A stretch of DNA of 48,413 nt from Pseudomonadota bacterium. GTDB taxonomy: Bacteria; Myxococcota_A; UBA796; GCA-2862545. Below the pieces are notes generated by a model, which ran no database searches, was not told where the DNA came from, and saw only the letters and a program-made list of their open reading frames with translations. The position numbers were made by a program, and so were the translations under genes. This document shows, in pieces, positions 17,429 to 30,793 of the stretch (the first letter of the stretch is position 1; every line of letters starts with the position of its first letter). The stretch lies in assembly GCA_947505245.1 (NCBI GenBank), contig CANNIZ010000032.1:1-48413 (forward strand), given 5' to 3'.

Positions 17429-18970
17429 TCAGTCGAGCGGCGCTCGGAGCGCCACGACCGAGGTGCCGGCGATGACGAGGTCATCGACTGCCAGCAACAC
17501 GGTCTGCTGGAATTCGACTTTCTCCAGGTTCGTGCCATCGCCGCGCAAAACGAACGTCGGGCAGCGATCGTGCTCGGCCACCATGTGAATCTGGTCCCCG
17601 ACGATCGTGATCGACGCCTGCTTGCGGCCCGCGAGCGCGCGATCGAGCGTGAAACCACCCTGACGGGCCCGGGCCGCGCGCGGCCCCGTACACCACTGGA
17701 TGTTGTCCTGACCGCGACGATCCGGGTACGCGAGGCCGGGGTGCTGAGGCTCGCGCCCGAGCTGCGCCGTCTGCGCCGAGACGACGCCGAGGCGCATCTC
17801 CGTGTCCGCGATCAACACGCCGTCATAGCCCTGATCGGCCTTGCGGTAGACGTGCGGCGTGCCCTGGGGCGCCTTGATCTCGTGCATGTCCTGCAGCTGA
17901 ATCGTCTCGCCGGACGCGAGCGCGCGACCGCTGATCAACACGCCCGTCGCGAGCGCCGTGAGGCGCGCTCCCTGCTCGGTCACGTCGACGCGAAGGATGG
18001 CGCGATCGCTCTTGTTCACCCAACGGCCGTCCGGGAGCAGATCGTAGCTGTACCGCGCGACGACCTCCGACAGCGGCACCGCGGGGAGCGCGAGGCCGCA
18101 CATGACGAGCTCGAGCTCGGCCTCGTGCCCGACATCGAGCACGATCGTGTCTGAGCCCGAGCTCCGCGACACCGTCTTGAGCGTCTCTTGAATCGCCTTC
18201 TCGATCGCCTCAGGCGTACCGATCACGAGGCCGCGACCGGTCTCCGTCCAAGCGCCGCGATCGACGGGCGCGATGTTGTGCGTGGCCAGCCACAGGGAGG
18301 CGGGATTGAGCACAGGCAGCGAAGAAACCGCCTCTTCGAGCGCCGGTGTGCCAGCCTGGAACCCTTCGAGCAGCACCATCGGGTCGGGCGGCAACAGCGG
18401 CGCGCGCGAGCCGCGCTTGATGCGCACCAGGGTGCCCATCTTGACGGCGGCCGCGACCGCGTCGGGAAGCCACGCCTTCTGCTTCGGGACCGCGCGGTGG
18501 CACTCGAGTTCGCCGGGGATGCCCTTGAACGAGAAGCGACCGACGCTCTCGTAGGGGATCTCGGCGAGGTTGCAGCAAACGAACGTGCCGGGTCCGAACC
18601 AGATCTCAGTCGCGGGCGTCTTGGCGAGGATTCGGGCAGCGAGGTTGGCTGCCTCTCCGAACGCGTCGCCATCGATCTCTTCGATGTCGCCCGTGGTCAT
18701 GGCGAGGCGGATCTGGATCGACCCCTGGGCCATGACGATCTCTTGAATGTCCAGCGCCGCCCGCAAGCCATCCGTCGCCGACGGGAACGTGATCATGTAC
18801 GAATCACCAAGATTCTTGATGATCCGCCCGCCGTATTGCAGCACGATCGGCGCGACGAGCGCCTCGTGTTCAGCGAGGATGCGCCGCAGACCCTCACGGT
18901 CCATGCGCGACGCGGTAGCAGTGTAGTTTTGCAGGTCTGTGAAGCAGATCGTGCGAGTGGCGGTTCCCAC
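17429..18970 (-). CDS. Class III adenylate cyclase with C-terminal FHA-like region
   Basis: A 513-aa cytoplasmic protein. The GTG at 18970 is preserved as start because CAGGGAG lies 5 nt upstream and translation then begins directly before the cyclase domain; the frame further upstream is not protein-like and overlaps pdxJ. All six canonical residues are present: metal Asp12 (CFTDLQ) and Asp56, adenine-specifying Lys52 (KNLGDSYMITF) and Asp102, transition-state Asn109 and Arg113 (GDAFGEAANLAARI). An active cAMP producer is therefore predicted. Later segments include ATGVLISGRALASGETIQL (about 365), similar to the second half of an FHA domain but without its GR and SxxH motifs, so a degenerate or divergent FHA domain. 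Divergent from pdxJ, 106 bp away. Confidence 0.86.
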   Translation of the reverse strand: MGTATRTICFTDLQNYTATASRMDREGLRRILAEHEALVAPIVLQYGGRIIKNLGDSYMITFPSATDGLRAALDIQEIVMAQGSIQIRLAMTTGDIEEIDGDAFGEAANLAARILAKTPATEIWFGPGTFVCCNLAEIPYESVGRFSFKGIPGELECHRAVPKQKAWLPDAVAAAVKMGTLVRIKRGSRAPLLPPDPMVLLEGFQAGTPALEEAVSSLPVLNPASLWLATHNIAPVDRGAWTETGRGLVIGTPEAIEKAIQETLKTVSRSSGSDTIVLDVGHEAELELVMCGLALPAVPLSEVVARYSYDLLPDGRWVNKSDRAILRVDVTEQGARLTALATGVLISGRALASGETIQLQDMHEIKAPQGTPHVYRKADQGYDGVLIADTEMRLGVVSAQTAQLGREPQHPGLAYPDRRGQDNIQWCTGPRAARARQGGFTLDRALAGRKQASITIVGDQIHMVAEHDRCPTFVLRGDGTNLEKVEFQQTVLLAVDDLVIAGTSVVALRAPLD

Positions 18971-19076
18971 CGGGACTCCCTGACGGCCACAGTACCCTGC
19001 GCCGCCGGGAGAGTACCCCGTCCAGCGGGTACCCGTCGAGCCCGATGAGAGGTACATCTGCTGCGAGGGAGCGCCG

Positions 19077-19820
19077 ATGCCAGCGAAATTGTCCGTGAAC
19101 GTCAATAAGTATGCCTTGGTCCGAAATTCCCGGGGTCACAACTCGCCTGACCTCCTCTCCGTCGTAGACGTGGTGCTCGCAGCCGGCGCCCACGGGATCA
19201 CCGTCCACCCGCGCCGGGACCAGCGACACGTGCTGTTCACCGACGCCCCGGCGATCGCCTCCCACCTCAGCGATCACCACCCCGGCGTGGAATTCAACAT
19301 CGAGTGCGAGAATCACCCCTCCCTCATCGACCTCGTGCTCGCGATCCGGCCGGCGCAGTGCACGCTCGTGCCCGTGCGACCGGGCGAGGTCACGTCGGAT
19401 CACGGGTACAGCTTTCCGGCCGACGGGCCGGAGCTCGTGCCCGCCGTGAAGCGGCTGAAGGACGCTGGCGTCCGCGTGTCGATCTTCATGGACTGCGATC
19501 CCGAGCCGATGTCCGCGGCAGCCGACGCCGGCGTCGACCGCGTCGAGCTGTACACGGGCCCGTACGCCTGGGCCTGGGGCACGCCTGGGCAGGCCGAGGC
19601 GACGCGCCAGGTTTGGGCCGCCGCCGAAGCCGCAAGGCGAGTCGGCCTCGGGGTGAACGCAGGGCACGACCTCGACACCAGCAACCTCGCGGGCCTGCGC
19701 GATCTACCTGGACTTGACGAGGTGAGCATCGGCCACGCGCAGATCTGCCGTGCGCTCGAGGTCGGCACCACGCAGTCGGTGGGCGAACTCCTCCGCGCGC
19801 TGGGGTGGCCGACGCGTTAA
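19077..19820 (+). CDS. pdxJ: Pyridoxine 5'-phosphate synthase
   Basis: A 247-aa TIM-barrel enzyme that condenses 1-deoxy-D-xylulose 5-phosphate and 3-amino-2-oxopropyl phosphate to pyridoxine phosphate, the last ring-forming step of DXP-dependent vitamin B6 synthesis. Family motifs include LSVNVNKYALVRNSRG at the start, GITVHPRRDQRHV, FNIECE, CTLVPVRPGE and the C-terminal GLGVNAGHDL and EVSIGHA. Length matches the family (about 240 aa). Confidence 0.94.
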   Translation: MPAKLSVNVNKYALVRNSRGHNSPDLLSVVDVVLAAGAHGITVHPRRDQRHVLFTDAPAIASHLSDHHPGVEFNIECENHPSLIDLVLAIRPAQCTLVPVRPGEVTSDHGYSFPADGPELVPAVKRLKDAGVRVSIFMDCDPEPMSAAADAGVDRVELYTGPYAWAWGTPGQAEATRQVWAAAEAARRVGLGVNAGHDLDTSNLAGLRDLPGLDEVSIGHAQICRALEVGTTQSVGELLRALGWPTR

Positions 19821-19823
19821 GGG

Positions 19824-19982
19824 ATGGCCGTGGACACCGAACCGGAAGGATCGGGGCAGGCGCCCCTGGCGAACGCGATGATCGGCTGCGCCGTCGTCTC
19901 AGTCGCGCTGTTGCTGGTGTTCCTGGTGCTCGCCATGGGCGCCCTCGCGGGCGGCTTCGGGCTGCTCGACTGGCTGATCTAG
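19824..19982 (+). CDS. Small single-pass membrane protein
   Basis: A 52-aa ORF (start MAVDTEPEGSGQAPLAN) 3 bp after the pdxJ stop. An acidic polar head is followed by one strong transmembrane helix (about residues 18-42, rich in Val, Leu and Ala) and a short GLLDWLI tail. AAGGG directly abuts the ATG, so the in-frame GTG at 19830 may be the true start. It fills the gap between pdxJ and the convergent gene at 19987 with 4 bp to spare. No family recognised. Confidence 0.6.
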   Translation: MAVDTEPEGSGQAPLANAMIGCAVVSVALLLVFLVLAMGALAGGFGLLDWLI

Positions 19983-19986
19983 CAGC

Positions 19987-21513
19987 TCACCACGCGTACG
20001 CGCCGCCGCTGGCACCGACGTCGGACCGGCTGCCGTCGAGGTCGAAGATCGTGGGGTCACCGGCATTCCTGCACGCGCTATTGCTGCGCAACGTCCAGTC
20101 GTCGTTGTGTTCGTCGCTGTCGTCCGTGACGTTGGTGAACCGCGGATCGGTCGCGATGTTGCCGTTGAGCGAGAGCGCACCGGGCTGATCGCCACCGAGG
20201 TTCGTCGTGTTCGCGTACAGGTCGTTGTAGGCGAAGAACGTGGTGCTGTTCAGCCACACCGCGACGCCGCTGTTGTCATAGAAGATGTTGTTGACGACAT
20301 GGGAGTGGGTCGTCGACCAGCCGACGAAGGCCGAGCCGTAATCCGTGTCCGTGACCACGTTCCAGGCGAACGTGTTGTTCACGATCCAGGGGTCGCCTTC
20401 CGTGTCGGCGTACTCGTACACCGCGACGCCGCCACCGTGGGTCGAAGCGATGTTCGACAACACGAGGTTCCCAGCGAAGTAGAATTCGCTTGTGCCGATC
20501 TGCACGTCCACGCCGCCACCCTGGCCGCCCTTGACGGGGTCCTGGTCGTAGGCTTCGTTCTCGACGATCAAGTTGCTCACGACGAGCGCGTCGGAGCGGG
20601 CGAACCACATCGCGCCGCCGTCCCCCGCGGTGTTGCCGATAAACGTGTTGCCGTCGATCTGCGGGGCTCCGCCGCGCACGAACATGCCGCCACCGTCGTT
20701 TCCGGTCTCGAGACCGCCGTAGCCCGCGTCGTTGAACGAGAACGTGTTCCCGCGCACGACAGCGTCGCTGTCGAACAGGAACACCCCACCGCCCTGCTGA
20801 TCGCCGCTGTTGGCGCGGTTGTCGATGAAGTCGTTTCCCTCGATCAGGGGGTCCGCGCCATTCACGTAGATGCCTGCGCCATGGGCGCCCCCACCTTCGG
20901 TGATGCGGAAGCCGCGCAGAACGGCGTCGATCGACTCGGCGTTCGCAAACGTGACGACCGACCGCGCACCGTCGCCGATGATCTGCGTCTTCACGGGGCC
21001 ATCAACAGACTGCACCAGCAGGTCCTGCCCGAGGAAGTCCACCGATTCCTCGTAGTCGCCCGCCTTGACGTAGATGATCGAGCAGTTCAGCGCGGCAGCC
21101 GCGTCGATCCCATCCTGGATCGCGAGGAATGGATCGGTGATCGTGCCGTTCTGCAGCCCCGCCGTCGCGTGTACGTCTACATAGATCGGGCAGGTATCTT
21201 CGCAGTCCGCGACGCCGTCGTGATCCTCATCGAAGTCATCGTCGGTCTTGCCGTCACAGTCGTCGTCCTTGCCGTTGCATTCCTCGGGAGCCCCCGGGTA
21301 GACGGTGGGGTCGTTGTCGTCGCAGTCGCCCTGCGACTCCGTGAACGAGTCGAGGTCCGCGTCGTCTTCAATCGGCCCGGTGTCGGTGTCCACCACGTCC
21401 GTGTCCGGATCGCCGCTGCCGTCCGTGTCGGCGGCACCGAGCTTGTTGCTGCACCCGGCGAGCGCGATGAACACGAGCCAAGAGACGACAGCGGGCGGTG
21501 ACCACGTGGACAT
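19987..21513 (-). CDS. Right-handed beta-helix lipoprotein with metal-binding repeat
   Basis: A 508-aa lipoprotein (signal to residue 20, lipobox LAGC, Cys21). An Asp/Thr-rich linker is followed by a MopE-like/EF-type segment (GDCDDNDPTVYPGAPEECNG, then DDDCDGKTDDDFDEDHDG; about 61-104). The rest (about 115-500) is a parallel beta-helix with repeating rungs such as GNTFSFN, GNTFIGNTAGDGGAMW, VNNTFAWN and VNNIFYDNSG, as in polysaccharide lyases and adhesins (DUF1565/right-handed helix family). It may bind or degrade polysaccharide; catalytic residues cannot be assigned. Confidence 0.86.
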   Translation of the reverse strand: MSTWSPPAVVSWLVFIALAGCSNKLGAADTDGSGDPDTDVVDTDTGPIEDDADLDSFTESQGDCDDNDPTVYPGAPEECNGKDDDCDGKTDDDFDEDHDGVADCEDTCPIYVDVHATAGLQNGTITDPFLAIQDGIDAAAALNCSIIYVKAGDYEESVDFLGQDLLVQSVDGPVKTQIIGDGARSVVTFANAESIDAVLRGFRITEGGGAHGAGIYVNGADPLIEGNDFIDNRANSGDQQGGGVFLFDSDAVVRGNTFSFNDAGYGGLETGNDGGGMFVRGGAPQIDGNTFIGNTAGDGGAMWFARSDALVVSNLIVENEAYDQDPVKGGQGGGVDVQIGTSEFYFAGNLVLSNIASTHGGGVAVYEYADTEGDPWIVNNTFAWNVVTDTDYGSAFVGWSTTHSHVVNNIFYDNSGVAVWLNSTTFFAYNDLYANTTNLGGDQPGALSLNGNIATDPRFTNVTDDSDEHNDDWTLRSNSACRNAGDPTIFDLDGSRSDVGASGGAYAW

Positions 21514-21623
21514 GACAACCTCGGATGCAGTTGTAACGCGTAGAGCCCCGCCCGACGCCGCGTTAGCGTAGCCGGTCGCGGGGCGACTGTGCGGTCGAAT
21601 ACGGCTCTGCGCGCGACGCCCGA

Positions 21624-21968
21624 CTACTCGTCTTCGTCGCCGCCGCCCGCAGCTTCTTCTTCACCGGCTTCGTCGTCTTCGCCGACGTCGACTTCGTCTT
21701 CGTCTTCGTCTTCGGCGCCGCCAAGCAGGCCGGCGTCATCATCGTCGTCCCCAGCCTCGGCCACCTCTTCGGCCGCGCCTTCGTCTTCGTCCGCGTACTT
21801 ACGAACGGCGCCCTTGCTGCCGAGGAGCGCGCGAATGTCTCGCGCAGGGGCTTCCCGCTGGTCGGCCTTGCACTCGGGGCAGTTCGGCACGGGGCGCAGG
21901 AGGTCATAGAACTTTGTGCCGCACTTGAAGCACACGTAGCGCGTGCCGAGCTTCGCCTTGTCGATCAT
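21624..21968 (-). CDS. FYDLN-acid domain zinc protein
   Basis: A 114-aa protein. Residues 1-35 (MIDKAKLGTRYVCFKCGTKF, then YDLLRPVPNCPECKADQ) match the FYDLN_acid family with a four-Cys zinc ribbon (C13, C16, C30, C33). The second half is a very acidic tail of Asp/Glu (about 65-114). The family is common in proteobacteria; its function is not established. I chose the ATG at 21968 over 21986 because the family begins close to the zinc ribbon. Divergent from the kinase at 22074. Confidence 0.85.
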   Translation of the reverse strand: MIDKAKLGTRYVCFKCGTKFYDLLRPVPNCPECKADQREAPARDIRALLGSKGAVRKYADEDEGAAEEVAEAGDDDDDAGLLGGAEDEDEDEVDVGEDDEAGEEEAAGGGDEDE

Positions 21969-22073
21969 GAAACGGACTCCGGGCAAGGCCGCCCCCGTAC
22001 CCCGTGCGCGGTCCCCCGTCGAGGCGACGTACCGTGACGGTTGCCCGGGACGATTCCTGCTACAGTGCGCCCC

Positions 22074-23732
22074 GTGGGCTTCGCACCAGGAACCAGGCTT
22101 GATCGCTACACCGTCCAGGGCGTCCTAGGCCAGGGCGGCATGGCCGTCGTCTACAAGGTCAAGCACACCCAGCTCGGCACGTTCCACGCGCTCAAGGTGT
22201 TGAACACACCGTCGCCAAACGTGCGCGACCGGATGTTGCGCGAGGGGCGCGTCCAGGGGTCGTTGCGCCACCCAAACATCGTGCCCGTGACGGACCTTGT
22301 CGAGATCTCCGGCTCGCCGGGTCTCGTGATGGAGTTCGTCGACGGGCCCACCCTGGAGTCGCTCCTCGAGCGCTACCGACCCACGCTCGAGCAGGCAGAC
22401 GCGCTCGCTACCGCCATCCTCGAGGGCGTCGCGCACGCCCACCGAAAGGGGTTCATCCATCGCGACTTGAAGCCGGCGAACGTGCTGCTCGCGAACAGCG
22501 CTACGGGGCTCGTGCCAAAGGTGACGGACTTCGGGCTGGCGAAGTTGCTGCACGGCGACGAGCCGGAGGGGATGCACCACACCCGGTCCGGTATGATCAT
22601 GGGAACGCCTTCCTATATGGCGCCCGAACAGATCCGCGACAGCAAGCACGTAGACCAGCGCGCAGACGTGTTCTCGCTCGGCGTCATGCTGTACGAGCTC
22701 GTCTCCGGGAAGAAGCCGTTCGTCGGCGAAGACATCGTGAAGCTGTACACGGCGATCACGAGCGGGACGTTCCGACCCATCCACGAGCTCGTTCCGAACA
22801 TCCCCGACCGCATGGAGCGCGCGATCATGGGCGCGTTGGCGATCGACCGGAACCAACGCATCCAGGATTGCGACCGGCTGCTGGCGATCTGGCGAGGCGA
22901 CCAGAGCACCCGGCGGGCCTCGACCGACGCCGAGCGCGATCGCGCAGCGGCCACCAACACGGCCGTGCCCGACATGCCCGAGCCGTTCTTCCCCGAGGCG
23001 AGCGGCGACGCCGAGAAGGAGATCACGTTCCATGACGCCGGTGCCCCGATGTTCGGCGCTCCGACCACGCGGGACCACTGGCTCCTGTCCGATCTTTCGA
23101 AGCTTAAGATCGCGGCGCCCGACATTGGCGCGATCGACCCGAACTCCGACGTTCCGATCGAGCCGCGCGTGATCATCCCCGTGATCCCAAACGGCCTGCT
23201 CCCGTCGATCGACACGACGGACCTCGGCCCAGAGCCCACGTTCGTGCCCCGCACCGGCCTCGCCGCCGCGCTCGGGCTGATCGTCATCGTCTCTTTGGTG
23301 ACGGGAATTGGCCTCGCGTTCGCGTACGGTGCGTTCGCGGACTCCACGGCCGCTCCGATCGAGGTCGCGCCCACGCCCCAAGCGCCGGACGCAAGCCCGA
23401 GCGTCCCGTCGGCACAGAAGCCGCGAACCCACGTCGCGAGCCCCAGGGTTGGTGCCGCACCGGCCGTTGATCGGCCCCCGGCCACCGTCACCGAGGCCGC
23501 GCCGGCGCCGAGCGATCCCCTCCCGGCCGATCCCCTCCCGGAGGCGATCGCCCCGGTTCCCGCACCGGAGACTCCGGTCCCCTCCTCGGTGATGGCGCCC
23601 GACGTGACCCCCCTTCCCGTCGAGGACGTCGGCGTTGTTCCCCAGGGAACGCCCGCCCCTCCCGAACCTTCCGAGGCGCCGATCGACCCCGGCCCGGCCC
23701 CTACCGTTGACACGCTCCCAGGGGACCGTTAA
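22074..23732 (+). CDS. Transmembrane Hanks-type Ser/Thr protein kinase
   Basis: A 552-aa protein from a GTG (start [14 protein letters not shown]). The kinase domain spans about 11-275: glycine loop GQGGMAVVY, Lys41 in HALKVL, catalytic loop HRDLKPAN (Asp131), VTDFGLAK (Asp152) and the APE motif MAPEQI. A juxtamembrane region follows, then one transmembrane helix (about 395-420, [20 protein letters not shown]) and a Pro/Ala/Val-rich extracytoplasmic tail with no recognisable sensor fold. Myxobacterial genomes carry many such kinases. An alternative start lies at 22041. Confidence 0.9.
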   Translation: MGFAPGTRLDRYTVQGVLGQGGMAVVYKVKHTQLGTFHALKVLNTPSPNVRDRMLREGRVQGSLRHPNIVPVTDLVEISGSPGLVMEFVDGPTLESLLERYRPTLEQADALATAILEGVAHAHRKGFIHRDLKPANVLLANSATGLVPKVTDFGLAKLLHGDEPEGMHHTRSGMIMGTPSYMAPEQIRDSKHVDQRADVFSLGVMLYELVSGKKPFVGEDIVKLYTAITSGTFRPIHELVPNIPDRMERAIMGALAIDRNQRIQDCDRLLAIWRGDQSTRRASTDAERDRAAATNTAVPDMPEPFFPEASGDAEKEITFHDAGAPMFGAPTTRDHWLLSDLSKLKIAAPDIGAIDPNSDVPIEPRVIIPVIPNGLLPSIDTTDLGPEPTFVPRTGLAAALGLIVIVSLVTGIGLAFAYGAFADSTAAPIEVAPTPQAPDASPSVPSAQKPRTHVASPRVGAAPAVDRPPATVTEAAPAPSDPLPADPLPEAIAPVPAPETPVPSSVMAPDVTPLPVEDVGVVPQGTPAPPEPSEAPIDPGPAPTVDTLPGDR

Positions 23733-23829
23733 GCGCCCGTGCCATACATTGTTGTCGGCTCTAGGGCCGCGACATGCCCGGCCGTACGGCCTCGAATCAT
23801 TGCCCCGCACAGCGGGAATGGGAAACGTC

Positions 23830-24258
23830 ATGAAGACCTGGACCGCCAAGCCCGGCGAAATCGACCGCAAATGGTACGTCGTCGACGCCTCGGGCTACAA
23901 CCTCGGTCGCCTCGCGAGCAAGATCGCGACGGTAATCCGCGGCAAGAACAAGCCGACGTTTACGCCGCACGTCGATACCGGTGACTTCGTCATCGTGATC
24001 AATGCCTGCAAGGTCGGGCTCACCGGCAACAAGCTCGACCAGAAGAAGTACCAGCGGTACTCGGGCTTCCCGGGTGGTGTGCACACGATCGCCGCGCGCG
24101 ACGTCCGCACCAACGATCCCGAGCGCATGATTCGCGAAGCCGTGTTCGGCATGCTTCCGAAGAACAAACTCACGCGCAAGGTCATCATCGACAAGATCCG
24201 CGTCTACGGCGGCGATGAGCACCCGCACAAGTCCCAGAATCCCGAACCCCTTCCCTAA
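23830..24258 (+). CDS. rplM: Ribosomal protein uL13
   Basis: A 142-aa large-subunit protein: [32 protein letters not shown], and the C-terminal [14 protein letters not shown]. The conserved [14 protein letters not shown] start supports ATG 23830 (an ATG at 23818 would add four residues). It is paired with rpsI, as in nearly all bacteria. Confidence 0.96.
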   Translation: MKTWTAKPGEIDRKWYVVDASGYNLGRLASKIATVIRGKNKPTFTPHVDTGDFVIVINACKVGLTGNKLDQKKYQRYSGFPGGVHTIAARDVRTNDPERMIREAVFGMLPKNKLTRKVIIDKIRVYGGDEHPHKSQNPEPLP

Positions 24259-24312
24259 CCTACGCCGCTCGCGCGTTGGGCTTTGCCCTACCCGAGCAAC
24301 ACTGGACGAGAA

Positions 24313-24711
24313 ATGGCTAAAGAAACTGTCATGCACTACGGTACCGGCCGCCGGAAGACCTCCACGGCCCGCGTTTTCCTTCGTCCCGGCGCTGGTCGGA
24401 TCGTGGTCAACACGCGCACGTTCGAGCACTACTTCCCCCGTGAGACGCATCGCATCGACATGATGCGTCCCATGCTCGCCACCGCCACGAACGAAGCGTA
24501 TGACGCGACGGTCACGGTCAAGGGCGGCGGTCCTACGGGCCAGTGCGGCGCGGTTCGCCTCGGCATCGCTCGCGCGCTGCTCGTCGCCAACCCCGGCTTC
24601 CGCGAAGCCCTGAAGAAGGCCGGTCTGCTCACGCGTGACGCGCGTGAGGTCGAGCGCAAGAAGTACGGCCGCGCGGGTGCGCGCCGCAGCTTCCAGTTCA
24701 GCAAGCGTTAA
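24313..24711 (+). CDS. rpsI: Ribosomal protein uS9
   Basis: A 132-aa small-subunit protein with the diagnostic GTGRRKTSTARVFL start, GGGPTGQCGAVRLGIARAL and the conserved basic C-terminus RRSFQFSKR that reaches the P-site tRNA. Lies 54 bp after rplM. Confidence 0.96.
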   Translation: MAKETVMHYGTGRRKTSTARVFLRPGAGRIVVNTRTFEHYFPRETHRIDMMRPMLATATNEAYDATVTVKGGGPTGQCGAVRLGIARALLVANPGFREALKKAGLLTRDAREVERKKYGRAGARRSFQFSKR

Positions 24712-24750
24712 AGCGCAGGCCCTCTGGGCCGCGCGTGGCCCCGTGTTCAA

Positions 24751-24772
24751 CGTCCCGGCTTTTCCAGGGACG
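24751..24772 (+). terminator. Possible hairpin after rpsI
   Basis: CGTCCC and GGGACG form a 6-bp stem with a 10-nt loop about 40 bp after the rpsI stop, preceded by another GC-rich complementary pair (GGCCC/GGGCC). No U-tract follows, so it could be an attenuator or weak terminator separating the ribosomal genes from the gene at 24822. Confidence 0.35.
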
Positions 24773-24821
24773 CTGCGCACGGGGTTTCGTCGTTGTGGGA
24801 TAGGCTGCCTCCGGAGGTTCC

Positions 24822-25907
24822 GTGCGCCGCGACGTGCTCGAGCTCGATCTTGCCTCTGGAGCCGCCACCGTCGAAGCCATCCCCACCCTGGCGGACGTGG
24901 AGGCCGTTCGTCTGCTGCTGTCCGGTGGGTCGGTGGTGGATTGGCAGCGCCTCGCGTGGAACAACTTCGACGAGATCGACCGGTACCTCGCGACGCATTT
25001 GCTCGACATGGGCAACCCGGCGGATCGTGAGCGCCTCCGGTACGTGTTCAACGAGGCGGTGAGCTACCTCGAGGAGAACCTCGGGCTGCGGTTCCCCGCG
25101 GAGATGCGCAACCCGGTGGACGTGCGCGAGGTGTTCCTGTGGGCGTCCCACGCGGACCGCTTCCGAAAGAAGCAGATCCTCGCGTGTGTCGTGTGCAAGC
25201 TGATGCACGTCATCCACCACATGGAAGCCGCGGACCTCAAGTTCCGCGCGCCCATCGCCCAGGAGGTGCTGTTCGACCTCGCCGAAGCGCACATCCTGCA
25301 GCAGGCCCGCAGGATGCGCGACGACGGAATCCCGGTCGTCTCGTTCTATGGCTCGCGGAAGTCACGCGCGTCGATGATCGCCAAGCTGCTCGCCAAGAAG
25401 GAGAACCTCGCCGCGACGATCTTTGACGAGCTCCGGTTCAGGCTCGTCGTGGAGCGGCACGAGGACCTGTTCCGCGCGCTGTCGTGGATGGCGCAGAAGA
25501 TGTTTCCGTTCAACTACGTGATCCCGGGGCAGAGCTACAACAACCTGCTCGACCCCGCCGAGGTGATCGCGCGCGCGCCGCCGGGGGACGCCGAAGCCCA
25601 GCCGGTCGTTGACGAGCCCGTGGTCGCGCAGTTCGGCAAGAACGAATTCTCGGGCGCGTCGTACCGGATGATCAACTTCATCGTCGACTACCCCGTGCGG
25701 CTGCCAGAGAGCGACCTCGGGCGGTTCCACTTCGAGCTCGGGCAGGTGGTCTACGTGATGGTCGAGTTCCAGTTGCTCGACGAACAGACCGCTCGCAACA
25801 ACGAGACCGGCGAGAACGCCCATCACCTGTACAAGCAGCGCCAACACGACGTCGTCGAGGCGCGATTGAAGCGAGGTGGTGCAAGACGTCGGCGGTCCAA
25901 CGCGTAG
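24822..25907 (+). CDS. Conserved TIGR04552-like protein
   Basis: A 361-aa soluble protein starting at a GTG with CCGGAGG 4 nt upstream. It resembles the conserved deltaproteobacterial family I recall as TIGR04552; I cannot confirm this by search. A central segment (about 165-230: VVSFYGSRKSRASMIAKL, then FDELRFRLVVERHEDLF) resembles the RelA/SpoT-type nucleotidyltransferase arrangement of K-S-R substrate-binding residues followed by D-x-x-x-x-R-x-v-v, though this is only a pattern match. The C-terminus is basic (GGARRRRSNA). Function not established. Confidence 0.7.
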   Translation: MRRDVLELDLASGAATVEAIPTLADVEAVRLLLSGGSVVDWQRLAWNNFDEIDRYLATHLLDMGNPADRERLRYVFNEAVSYLEENLGLRFPAEMRNPVDVREVFLWASHADRFRKKQILACVVCKLMHVIHHMEAADLKFRAPIAQEVLFDLAEAHILQQARRMRDDGIPVVSFYGSRKSRASMIAKLLAKKENLAATIFDELRFRLVVERHEDLFRALSWMAQKMFPFNYVIPGQSYNNLLDPAEVIARAPPGDAEAQPVVDEPVVAQFGKNEFSGASYRMINFIVDYPVRLPESDLGRFHFELGQVVYVMVEFQLLDEQTARNNETGENAHHLYKQRQHDVVEARLKRGGARRRRSNA

Positions 25908-25939
25908 GCGGTTACGGACCCGCCCCGAGAGGACACGAC

Positions 25940-27264
25940 ATGCGACGAATCGCGCGATGGCAATACTGGCTCGCAGCCGGCGGCTGGGGCGCGCTGGTCG
26001 CCCTTCTGGTGCAGTCGATGCCCGCGTTGGGCGCGCTGTCGGGGTCAGCGATGTCCGCGGTCGTCTACGGGTTCGTGGTCGCCTCGTTCCTGTTTCACGC
26101 CGTGATCGCGCGGTGGCGGTTCGCCGACATCGGGTATGACCCCGATGACGCGCTGGTCGTGATGGTGCCCGTCGCCAACCTGTGGGTGTTCTACCGGTGC
26201 CTCGCGCAGGGTACGCCCAACGAGGACCTGCACAACAAGCGCGTCGAGAAGTGGCAACGCGCCTACGGCCCCGAAAAGGTCGGCGCCGTCTCCGCAGTGA
26301 CGCGCGGCGGAAAGGTGTGGCTCACCGCCCTGCCTGTGTTCCTGCCAGCCGCGATGGTGTCGGGCCTTGCGTACGGCGGCGCCAACGACCTCGTCGTGCG
26401 CTTCCTGGATTGGATCCGCCACGGCGATCCCGACACGCTCGAGAGCACCACCCAGGGCATCAGCGGGGCCGCCGCGTTCCTGGTGTTGTTCGCGCTCATC
26501 CAGCTCGCGCGCCGCCAGAGCGTCACCCGAGCGAGCTGGATCCCCGCCCTCCTCGCCATCCCGCTCGGCCTCGTCGGGCTCGCGCTTTGGCTGCGCGGGT
26601 CGCGGGACCTCGGCATGGCCGTGTTGTCGCTGCCGTACGAGGCGCTGGACCTCGCGTGGAGCTCGTTCGTCGGCGGCTCGCTCGCGTTCCTGTGGCTCGC
26701 GATGGGGGATCGCCTCGCCAAAGGTGACTCGCTTTCGGACGCGTGGTCAAAGACGATGGACCTTGCACGGACGCGTTGGCTCGACGTGGTCGCGATCCAC
26801 GGCGGCGCGCAGTCCGCGATCTGGATCGGCCTGCAGGTGCTGTTGCCCGGCATCCACTACGCGATCACCTACTCGTTCGCCGATCTCGCCGCGCTGTTCC
26901 ACCCCGAACGGCCCGCGTACGCCTGGTCCACGGATGTCGCGCGCGGCATACGCAGCCGCGTGTTCCTCACGCAATTCCTCGCGTTCACGCCCTACCTGCT
27001 GCCTTCGCTCGGCATCGCCGCGCTCACGTGCGGCCTTGATCCGAACGCGTGGGTGACGGCGTTCATGGACCCCACCACCGCGCCCTGGTACCAGCACGCC
27101 ATCGAAGGCACGTTGTGGATGCTGTCGGCCGCGCTGATCAAGCTTTCGCTCGCCGAGCTCTATCGCGACCGCGTCGCGCTGTTGACGACGCCCGCCCCCG
27201 TCGCCGCCCCGGCCGCCGCTCCCGACACGAAGAACCCGTTCGCGGCGCCCACCGAGGTGCGCGG

Positions 27265-27268
<4 letters not shown>
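25940..27268 (+). CDS. Polytopic membrane protein (DUF4328-like N-terminal half)
   Basis: A 442-aa protein with about eight to nine hydrophobic segments. The motif VPVANLWVFYRCLAQ (about 76-90) after RWRFADIGYDPDDA resembles the 'P..NLW.Py....' signature of DUF4328-type membrane proteins. The second half has a further transmembrane bundle and ends in an Ala/Pro-rich cytosolic tail. Its stop overlaps the mfd start by 4 bp (GTGA). No function assigned. Confidence 0.72.
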
Positions 27269-30768
<3,500 letters not shown>

Positions 30769-30793
30769 ACAGGCGACCTGCCAGGAGACGTCG

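Noticed and set aside
20107..21501. 464-codon plus-strand frame opposite the beta-helix lipoprotein
   Set aside because: Antisense of Asp/Gly repeats gives a Val/Arg-rich sequence; the minus-strand frame has signal peptide and repeats.
22125..23870. 581-codon minus-strand frame opposite the kinase gene
   Set aside because: Kinase motifs on the plus strand are complete; the opposite frame is an Arg/Val-rich shadow.
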